Source: Methylocapsa sp. (lineage in GTDB: Bacteria; Pseudomonadota; Alphaproteobacteria; Rhizobiales; Beijerinckiaceae). From it: a DNA stretch of 8,689 bases. The first letter of the stretch is position 1. Every line of letters begins with the position of its first letter. Shown here one piece after another: positions 1 to 5,536 of this stretch. Made by a program: the position numbers and the translations under genes. The stretch covers positions 1-8,689 of the forward strand of contig JAFMSB010000047.1 in assembly GCA_017353815.1 (NCBI GenBank). Reading direction: 5' to 3'. A model generated the notes under the pieces. The model saw only the letters and a program-made list of their open reading frames with translations. It ran no database searches and was not told the origin of the DNA.

Positions 1-2
1 CT

Positions 3-155
3 CTGAACGAACAAGAGCGCAATCAAGAGAGGTTCATAAAACGGACGTTTGAAGCACAGCAGAAACTCATTGACGAAGGAGATACGATGGTTGAAAAGCT
101 AGAGCGGGCTATTGATCAGCGACTTTCAAGTTTAACTGAAGGAAAATCGTTCTAA
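3..155 (+). CDS. C-terminal fragment of an unknown coiled-coil protein (5' end outside window)
   Basis: The frame is open from the left edge to TAA at 153-155 and gives the last 50 residues of a protein whose start lies outside the window. The fragment is strongly charged and has no Pro or Cys. It contains short heptad-like stretches (RFIKRTFEAQQKLIDEG, then MVEKLERAIDQRLSSL), which points to an alpha-helical, probably coiled-coil tail. No family is recognisable from so short a piece. Its codons are A/T-richer than those of every other gene here (for example aaa, gaa, tta, tca), so it may belong to a recently acquired or mobile segment ending near this point. The internal ATG at 89 is unlikely to be the true start because the frame reads through upstream of it. 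Confidence 0.5.
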   Translation: MNEQERNQERFIKRTFEAQQKLIDEGDTMVEKLERAIDQRLSSLTEGKSF

Positions 156-666
156 AACGGCTTTGACAAAGTGCGTGGCAACGCAACGGAAGTTCGCGAA
201 ATGGTGGCGACCGGTGCAAAAGTAACGGACCCAATACAGCCCACCCAAATGCTCGCTGCGTGCGGCCAATCGGCGGTGGCTCAGCCGCCCCTCTATTCGA
301 GCGGACCTTACTTCGAGGATCCTTTCCGCCAAAAAGATGAGTGATCGAGGCAGCGCCGCCGCCCAATCCCAATTGCACCAAGAGATCGCTCAAGCTTACA
401 AAGTTGAGACGAAACTCTGTTTTCCGCTTGTAAAGTTTTGGGCCGGAACCGGACAAAAATGTTTCACGTGAAACATTTTTAGAATTATTATAACTTCTCG
501 CTCCTCGCCGGCTTGTGGGTTTGTGCGCGGTGGCGGCCTCCGTTTCGCGCCGGGCACTAAAACCCTTCATAGCCCGGCAAATTCTTTGTGAGGCGCAGGT
601 CTGAAAGCAACTGCGGCGCGACACGGACCAGCGCACGCCGGAATTTGTCGCAAAGGCAGCCCATCC
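156..666. other. Intergenic region of about 510 bases carrying a parS site
   Basis: I found no convincing gene here. The long minus-strand frames that cover it have no recognisable domain and no good ribosome binding site. The frame of the upstream partial gene stays open past its stop from 156 to TGA at 342-344 (62 codons). This could be the remains of a longer C-terminus or chance. A GC-rich inverted repeat, GGCGG (272-276) with CCGCC (285-289), could form a small hairpin but has no T-tract. The segment around 478-496 is A/T-rich. The one strong signal is the 26-base perfect palindrome at 455-480, listed separately as parS. Confidence 0.6.
460..475. promoter_or_regulatory. parS: parS centromere-like site (ParB/Spo0J binding)
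   Basis: The 16 bases TGTTTCACGTGAAACA match the well-known bacterial parS consensus exactly. The perfect palindrome extends five more bases on each side (A-run left, T-run right), giving 26 symmetric bases at 455-480. In characterised species ParB loads at such sites as a CTP-dependent sliding clamp, spreads along the DNA, and works with ParA and SMC to segregate the replication-origin region. The site lies in non-coding DNA between an unknown gene and hisZ. Because hisZG are core genes, this is probably a chromosomal parS, and it suggests the window is fairly close to oriC, as most parS sites are. The flanking A/T runs could also let the palindrome act as a transcript hairpin, but that role is only a possibility. 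Confidence 0.88.
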
Positions 667-1812
667 TTGCTAAGACGGCGCAAATTTTCGAGCTTCCCGG
701 AAACACCCTTGCCCTTAGTCAGCCAGAGCGCGGCGCGCATCCTTGCCCATCTCGAAGGGGCAGGTTACGCGCGCGCCGAGCCCGCCATTTTGCAGCCGGC
801 TTCGATCTTTTTTGACTCCGGCGAGGAACTGCGCGCCCAGCTTTACCTCACAAGCGATCTTTCGGGCGCCGAATATTGCCTTCGCCCGGAATATACCATT
901 CCGGTCCTTGCCGCCTATCTCGCAAGCCCGCTTGCCGGCAAGCCCGCGGCCTATTCCTACTGCGGGCCGGTGTTCCGCTACCGTCCCGGACTTTCGAGCG
1001 AATTCGTCCAGGCGGGCCTCGAAAATCTCGGCCGCGCGGACCGGGAGGCCGCGGATGCCGAAATCCTTGCGCTCGCGCTCAATGCCGCGGCTTCGGCGAG
1101 CAAGATCGAGCCGGTGGTGCGGATCGGCGATGCCGCGCTTTTCGCGAGGCTGCTTGAGGCGCTTGATCTCTCGGCCCAATGGCGCCGCCGCATCGCGCGC
1201 GGCCTCGCCCAGGGCAAGCCGCTTGATCTGATCTTGAACCTGGCTGCGAATGGCGGAAATGCCGCGCATTCGGACGCCGCGGCGCTCCTTGCGCGTGGCG
1301 ACCAGAAAGGTGCCCGCGCGCTTGTCGAGGGTTTGCTTTCCCTCGCCGGCGCGGCCCCGGCAGGCGGCCGGACTCCTGGCGAAATCGCCAGCCGTTTTTT
1401 GGAGCAGGCGGCGCTGCGCCAAAGCGCCGCAATTTGCTCAGAAGCGTGCGCAATCATCGAGCAGTTTCTGGCCGTCGAAGGCAGACCCGGGACCGCATCA
1501 AAGCTATTGCGCGCGCTTGCCCGGGACGCGAAGCTTGATCTTTCTGCCGCGCTCGACGCTTTTGACCGCCGGCTCGATCGCATTGCAGCGCAAGGAATCG
1601 CCGGGGAAAGACTCGAATTTGCCGCGCGCTTTGCGCGCAATCTCGACTACTATACGGGCTTTATGTTCGAGGCGCGCGCGGCAGGCGCGCCGGAGCCTTT
1701 TGCCGGCGGCGGGCGCTACGACAATCTGCCGCAGTCGCTCGGGGCAAAGGAGGCCATACCCGCGGTCGGCGCCGCGATTTGGCTCGGCCGGATCGACGCA
1801 GAGGTGCAATGA
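667..1812 (+). CDS. hisZ: ATP phosphoribosyltransferase regulatory subunit HisZ
   Basis: HisZ is a catalytically inactive paralogue of histidyl-tRNA synthetase. It assembles with HisG and is needed for activity and histidine feedback of ATP phosphoribosyltransferase in the cytoplasm. The class II synthetase-like core is clear: GYARAEPAILQP near residue 33, LTSDLSGAEYCLRPEYTIPV at 61-80 (the LRPE-T motif), YSYCGPVFRYRPG at about 96-108, and SEFVQAGLENLGR at 111-123. The C-terminal part has LDYYTGFMFEARAAG and FAGGGRYDNL. There is no anticodon-binding domain after it, as expected for HisZ rather than HisS. The start is uncertain. The frame has no ATG upstream of the conserved region; TTG 667 has an AAAGG ten bases before it and gives 381 aa, and TTG 709 would give 367 aa. 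The 3' end overlaps hisG by four bases (ATGA), so the pair is translationally coupled. No hisS precedes it within the window. Confidence 0.93.
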   Translation: MLRRRKFSSFPETPLPLVSQSAARILAHLEGAGYARAEPAILQPASIFFDSGEELRAQLYLTSDLSGAEYCLRPEYTIPVLAAYLASPLAGKPAAYSYCGPVFRYRPGLSSEFVQAGLENLGRADREAADAEILALALNAAASASKIEPVVRIGDAALFARLLEALDLSAQWRRRIARGLAQGKPLDLILNLAANGGNAAHSDAAALLARGDQKGARALVEGLLSLAGAAPAGGRTPGEIASRFLEQAALRQSAAICSEACAIIEQFLAVEGRPGTASKLLRALARDAKLDLSAALDAFDRRLDRIAAQGIAGERLEFAARFARNLDYYTGFMFEARAAGAPEPFAGGGRYDNLPQSLGAKEAIPAVGAAIWLGRIDAEVQ

Positions 1813-2792
1813 GCCTGCGCGCAAAAAGACTTGTGCTTGCAATCCCTTCGAAAGGAAGACTGCAGGAAAACGCTGCCGCATTCTTCGCCCGGGCGGGGCT
1901 CGAAATTGTGCGTGGCGCGCGCGGCTATCATGGGACCTTGGCGGGTATCGCGGATGCCGAAATCGCGTTTCTTTCCGCGACCGAGATCGTCTCGGCACTG
2001 GCTGCAGGCGAGGTCCATCTTGGCATCACCGGCGAAGATCTTATCCGCGAGTTAGTCGCCATGCCGGAACAAAAGGTCGTGCTGCTGGCGCCGCTCGGCT
2101 TTGGGCACGCCGACGTCGTCGTTGCCGTGCCCCGAGCCTGGATCGACGTCAAGACCGTGGCGGATTTGGAAGATGTCGCGGCGGCCTTCCGCGCGCGGCA
2201 TTTTGAGCGGATGCGGGTCGCAACCAAATACGTCCAGCTCACGCGGCGCTTTTTTGCCGAGCGCCATGTCACCGACTACCGCATCGTGGAAAGCCTCGGC
2301 GCGACCGAGGGCGCGCCCGCAGCCGGAAAGGCCGAGCTCATCGTCGACATCACGACAACGGGCGCAACTCTTGCCGCGAACGGGCTCAAAACTCTCGATG
2401 ATGGCACGATTTTGCGCTCGCAAGCCAATCTCGCGGCGGCATTAGGCGCCGATTGGAATCTTGAGGCGCGCGAGCAAGCCCGGATCATCCTCTCGCGGAT
2501 TGCGGCGGAGGAGGAGGCGCGCACCACACGGGAGATTTTTGCGCTGCTGCCGCGTCTCAACGATGGAATTCTCGCTCAAGCCAAGGGCCAATTTGAGGCC
2601 CGCCTGCGTTTTCATGCCGATGGCGGCCGCTTGGCACTCAATTGCCCAAAAGACAAAGCCGCGCCTCTTGCCGATTGGCTGATTGGGCAAGGCGCCTCCT
2701 ATGTGAGCGTCGCGGTGCAGGACTATGTGTTCTCGGCCGTAAATCCGCTCCATGAAAGGCTCATTTCTTGCCTGCCATCCGGTCCGGATTGA
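1809..2792 (+). CDS. hisG: ATP phosphoribosyltransferase catalytic subunit HisG
   Basis: HisG condenses ATP and PRPP into phosphoribosyl-ATP, the first committed step of histidine synthesis. The 327-aa product begins LVLAIPSKGRLQEN (residues 8-21), has LGITGEDLIRE at about 71-81, and carries the PRPP-binding loop ELIVDITTTGATLA at 176-189. I chose ATG 1809 because it overlaps the hisZ stop as ATGA and starts directly before the conserved KRLVLAIPSKGR; an upstream in-frame start at 1779 would lie deep inside hisZ. HisG proteins that depend on HisZ are classically short (just over 200 aa), but this one has about 95 extra C-terminal residues (from about 235). That tail includes LADWLIGQGASYVSVAVQDYVFSAVNP, which looks like the beta-alpha-beta pattern of the long-form regulatory domain. 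From memory, rhizobial HisG proteins of about 325 aa also exist beside HisZ, so the length may be normal for this group. Confidence 0.95.
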   Translation: MSLRAKRLVLAIPSKGRLQENAAAFFARAGLEIVRGARGYHGTLAGIADAEIAFLSATEIVSALAAGEVHLGITGEDLIRELVAMPEQKVVLLAPLGFGHADVVVAVPRAWIDVKTVADLEDVAAAFRARHFERMRVATKYVQLTRRFFAERHVTDYRIVESLGATEGAPAAGKAELIVDITTTGATLAANGLKTLDDGTILRSQANLAAALGADWNLEAREQARIILSRIAAEEEARTTREIFALLPRLNDGILAQAKGQFEARLRFHADGGRLALNCPKDKAAPLADWLIGQGASYVSVAVQDYVFSAVNPLHERLISCLPSGPD

Positions 2793-2833
2793 TTGCTGCC
2801 CGCGCTCGCCCGCCGGGGTGCGCCAAGTGCCAT

Positions 2834-3358
2834 TCATTGCGCCACCGCGGCAACGCCATCGGCAAGTTCTTGCCACGGCATTGCGCTCAGATCGCACCCA
2901 GGCGATGCTCCGACCGCGAATATTGGCTCGAAATGCGGCTTGAATCCGAGCTCGCGCAGCAGAGCGCGCCAATAGCCGGAGAGCCGGGTGCGCCAAATGG
3001 GCTGCTCCCGGTAATTCCGGCCTTGGAACCAGAAAAAATACTCGTCGCCAAGGGGAACCAAATTTCGAAGGAAATCGCGATACCAGCCCTCGAATCCCGC
3101 CTCCGCAACAAACAGCCGACACCCATTTGAAAGAGCAACGACAAACGGCTCTTCCAAGGCATTTGAGCCCGGATTGGCAGGAATGGGCTGCATTCCATGC
3201 CGGGCAAGAAACGCCGCCATTTGCGCTTTCGCCCTCTCGGCAATCATTTCCTTTGGCACAGGATGAGTCATGGCAGCAAGGACCTTGAGCAAAAGCGTCA
3301 AGACCAGCAGGCCGCCGGCAGCAAGCCTAAGGACGAGCGACGGAGCGAGGGCGAACAC
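2834..3358 (-). CDS. Unrecognised membrane-anchored or secreted protein, 174 aa
   Basis: I do not recognise this family. The product starts with about 28 mostly hydrophobic residues (LAPSLVLRLAAGGLLVLTLLL), which would serve as a signal anchor or an uncleaved signal peptide, and the rest is soluble. The soluble part is rich in aromatic residues, especially between about 88 and 140 (FEGWYRDFLRNL, EYFFWFQGRNYRE, SGYWRALLREL). There are only two Cys, NGCRL and SPGCDL, which could pair in the periplasm. GTG 3358 is chosen because a stop codon (TGA) lies two codons upstream and because it includes the hydrophobic segment; the next ATG at 3271 would remove it. The gene is convergent with hisG (41 bases between stops, no clear hairpin there) and divergent from the phosphatase gene. 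Its coding statistics look like its neighbours, which supports a real resident gene. Confidence 0.7.
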   Translation of the reverse strand: MFALAPSLVLRLAAGGLLVLTLLLKVLAAMTHPVPKEMIAERAKAQMAAFLARHGMQPIPANPGSNALEEPFVVALSNGCRLFVAEAGFEGWYRDFLRNLVPLGDEYFFWFQGRNYREQPIWRTRLSGYWRALLRELGFKPHFEPIFAVGASPGCDLSAMPWQELADGVAAVAQ

Positions 3359-3391
3359 CGATCAGATTGATCCCGACGATTGCATGACATT

Positions 3392-3439
3392 GTCAAGGTT
3401 CACTTTAATAAAAATCGCAACGGATCACGCGTCAAGGTT
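3392..3439. repeat. Two direct copies of GTCAAGGTT in the divergent intergenic region
   Basis: The nonamer GTCAAGGTT occurs at 3392-3400 and again at 3431-3439, on the same strand and 39 bases apart. The bases after each copy are also alike (CAC versus ACG). The pair sits between the divergent minus-strand 174-aa gene and the PAS-PP2C-HATPase gene, where a shared regulator would bind. No promoter in this gap is strong enough to call: TTGCAT with an 18-base gap to TTTAAT (3381-3410) is only a weak candidate. The repeat could be an operator for an unknown factor or chance. Confidence 0.4.
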
Positions 3440-3527
3440 ACGCTCGTAAATCTTATCCGGGATGCGGGAATTGGCAACCGCTCCCTGAGCGCTACATTTT
3501 TAGAAAAAGCCCGTGCGGGGCCAACCA

Positions 3528-5144
3528 ATGCTCCAGAGCAAGCTTCGCGAAGCCCTTGCGGTCTCGCCCCAGCGGTCGCAACATATTCTGACCTCGATCC
3601 CCACGGTCATTTACGTCCTTGCCGTGACCGCCGAGGGCTTTCCGGGCGAATGGGTCAGCGACAGCGTCAAAAGGATTTTGGGCTATGAGGTCGAGGAGGC
3701 CCTGGCCGCAAACTGGTGGGTCGATTGCCTGCACCCCGAAGACAGGGAAACCGCAATTGAGAAAACCTCGGTATTGATGGCCGAGGGTCATTTGGTGCAG
3801 GAATACCGGTTCCGGTCGAAGGATGGCCATTATCTGTGGATTCAGGACGAATCGAGTCTCCTGCGCCACCCTGGTGGCCGGCCAAACGAGATCATCGGGT
3901 TCTGGACTAACATTACGCCGCTCAAGCAAGCCGAGGAGCAGGCGGCGCGCGCCCGCGATCTTGAAGTCGAGATCGGCTTCAAAATCCAGCAAAGCCTTTT
4001 GCTCGATCAGCCGCCGCGGGATTTCCCGGGCGCAAGGGTCGCGGCGCTGACGATTCCCTCGCAGCGGATCAGTGGCGATTTTTATGATTTCTTCCGCCAC
4101 GCCGGCCAATGCTTGGACGTTATCGTTGGCGACGTCATGGGAAAGGGAATTCCCGCGGCCTTGCTCGGAGCGGCGGCCAAAAGCACCTTTCTTCAAGCAT
4201 TGAGCGAAATCACTTCGCTTTCGGAGCGAGGAACTCTGCCAATGCCCGAGGAAATCGTCACCCTGGCCCACGCCAAAATCTCCCGCCAGCTCGTCAGCCT
4301 CGAAAGTTTCGTGACCGTCTGCTATGCAAGATTTGACCTCGAGCGGCGCGCGGTCGAGCTCATCGATTGCGGCCATATGCCGGTGATCCATTACCACCAC
4401 CGCACGGGCACATGCGCAATGCTGCAGGGCTCCAATTTGCCGCTTGGCGTGAGCGAAGGAGAAATCTACGAGCAAATCTGCCAAGCCTTCGAGCCCGAAG
4501 ATGTGTTTGTCCTTTATTCAGACGGAATTACCGAGGCGCAAAACAACAAGGGCGAGTTCTTCGGCATAAGCCGGCTCGCCGAATGCGTGCGTGTGAACAG
4601 CCGGCTCGATTCCTGGGAGCTGATTACGAAGATCCGGGCCTCGGTGGTGGCATTTTCTGGTTGCGAGACATTTTCGGATGATTTGACCTGTGTGGTCGTC
4701 AAGATCGAAGAACGCAAGCTCCCGCTCGCAAGGCGGCAGATCGAGATCCCGAGTGAACTTTGCGAGCTTGGGCGGGCGCGGAGCTTCGTCCATGAATTTT
4801 GCACCGGCATCTCCGGAGCCGCGCTCCTTGAAAACTGCGCCAAAGAGCTCGATCTTGCGGTCAATGAAGCGCTGAGCAACATTATCAGGCATGCCTGCGC
4901 AGGCCGGCCGGAGCAAAGAATTCTGATCCGGGCGGAGGCTTTCGGGGATCGCGTTGCGATCTGTCTGCACCATCTTGGCGAGCCGTTCGATCCCGCTGCC
5001 GTCCCGCCCCCGGACTTCAGCGGTTCGCGGGAAAATGGCTTTGGAGTCTATATGATTGCAAGACTCGTCGACGAGGTGCGTTATCTGCGCGATGAGCGGG
5101 GAAGAAACTGCATCTGCCTCACCAAGAGGCGACAGACACCGTGA
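3528..5144 (+). CDS. PAS - PP2C (SpoIIE/RsbU-type) phosphatase - RsbW-like HATPase regulator
   Basis: This is a soluble 538-aa partner-switching regulator. Residues about 20-135 form a PAS sensor domain (ILGYEVEEALAANWWVDCLHPED, then EYRFRSKDGHYLWIQDESS). A short helical linker (KQAEEQAARARDLEVEIGFKIQQSLL) leads into a PP2C/SpoIIE phosphatase at about 165-390 with its metal-binding motifs intact: SGDFYDF (182-188), VGDVMGKG (200-207), CGH (281-283), LYSDGITE (329-336) and SDDLT (383-387). The C-terminal RsbW-like GHKL ATPase has the N box NEALSNIIRHA (446-456) and GFGVYMI (504-510). By family knowledge the phosphatase dephosphorylates, and the HATPase phosphorylates, a STAS-protein serine; such a STAS gene follows at 10 bases. 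ATG 3528 is preferred over GTG 3513 because of GGGG seven bases before it. One oddity is that the G1-box Asp is His482. No transmembrane segment is seen, so the signal is probably cytoplasmic. Confidence 0.92.
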   Translation: MLQSKLREALAVSPQRSQHILTSIPTVIYVLAVTAEGFPGEWVSDSVKRILGYEVEEALAANWWVDCLHPEDRETAIEKTSVLMAEGHLVQEYRFRSKDGHYLWIQDESSLLRHPGGRPNEIIGFWTNITPLKQAEEQAARARDLEVEIGFKIQQSLLLDQPPRDFPGARVAALTIPSQRISGDFYDFFRHAGQCLDVIVGDVMGKGIPAALLGAAAKSTFLQALSEITSLSERGTLPMPEEIVTLAHAKISRQLVSLESFVTVCYARFDLERRAVELIDCGHMPVIHYHHRTGTCAMLQGSNLPLGVSEGEIYEQICQAFEPEDVFVLYSDGITEAQNNKGEFFGISRLAECVRVNSRLDSWELITKIRASVVAFSGCETFSDDLTCVVVKIEERKLPLARRQIEIPSELCELGRARSFVHEFCTGISGAALLENCAKELDLAVNEALSNIIRHACAGRPEQRILIRAEAFGDRVAICLHHLGEPFDPAAVPPPDFSGSRENGFGVYMIARLVDEVRYLRDERGRNCICLTKRRQTP

Positions 5145-5154
5145 CGGCCAGGCC

Positions 5155-5493
5155 ATGGATCTCGCAATAGAAAAAATCGGCGGCGTTGCGGTGGTGCAAC
5201 TCCCCGCCAAAGATCTCGATGCGGCAAACACGGCGGAGTTCAAATCCGCGGTTGCGCCTATTCTTAAGGCGCACAGCAAAGTTGTCTTCGATCTGAGTCA
5301 GCTCCGGTTCATCGATAGCTCGGGTCTCGGGGCATTCCTGTCCTGCTTGAGGCAGCTCAGTACAAGAGGCGGCGAATTAAAACTCTGCGGAATGTCGACC
5401 CAGATCTATCAGACCTTCGAACTCGTCCGGATGCACAAAATATTCGATATTTACGACACCAAGAGCGAGGCCGCGGAGGCGTTCCAGCCATAA
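5155..5493 (+). CDS. STAS-domain anti-sigma factor antagonist (RsbV/SpoIIAA type)
   Basis: The 112-aa product is a single STAS domain. The core VVFDLSQLRFIDSSGLGAFLSCLRQ (residues 43-67) carries the DSSG signature, in which Ser56 (the second Ser) is the expected phosphorylation site by analogy with SpoIIAA and RsbV. Downstream, LKLCGMSTQIYQTFELVRMHKIFDIYDTKSEAAEAF matches the usual second half of the fold. In the classic scheme the unphosphorylated form captures an RsbW-type kinase or another partner and frees a sigma factor; phosphorylation stops this. It begins 10 bases after the stop of the PAS-PP2C-HATPase gene, so the two are almost certainly one transcript and substrate-enzyme partners. 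ATG 5155 is chosen because it starts immediately before the first beta strand (MDLAIEKIGGVAVVQL). Longer in-frame starts at 5056 or 5092 would lie inside the previous gene and add no domain. The ribosome binding site is weak, which fits coupling to the upstream gene. Confidence 0.93.
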   Translation: MDLAIEKIGGVAVVQLPAKDLDAANTAEFKSAVAPILKAHSKVVFDLSQLRFIDSSGLGAFLSCLRQLSTRGGELKLCGMSTQIYQTFELVRMHKIFDIYDTKSEAAEAFQP

Positions 5494-5536
5494 GCGTTGA
5501 CGCCTCACGCATTCCGGCAGCCGTGAAAGTACGCCG

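Noticed and set aside
272..289. GGCGG/CCGCC hairpin as a terminator of the left-edge gene
   Set aside because: Only 5 bp with an 8-base loop, no T-run, and more than 110 bases after the stop codon.
337..471. Small plus-strand frame from ATG 337, 44 codons, ending inside parS
   Set aside because: No convincing ribosome binding site, no recognisable motif, and its stop lies within the parS core.
109..636. Minus-strand 175-codon open frame across the intergenic region
   Set aside because: No recognisable domain, Arg/Ser/Cys-rich composition typical of a non-coding GC-rich frame, and it runs through the parS palindrome and into the tail of the left-edge gene.
715..1640. Long minus-strand open frames opposite hisZ
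   Set aside because: Shadow frames of a GC-rich gene; the plus-strand product is clearly HisZ.
3479..3501. CGCTC-CCT-GAGCG hairpin followed by TTTTT in the leader of the PAS-PP2C-HATPase gene, as an attenuator
   Set aside because: Stem of only 5 bp, a 3-base loop, and five unpaired bases before the T-run; no leader peptide or alternative pairing found.
5056..5154. Longer N-terminus for the STAS protein
   Set aside because: The extra residues would be encoded inside the previous gene and do not resemble a domain; ATG 5155 starts directly at the STAS fold.
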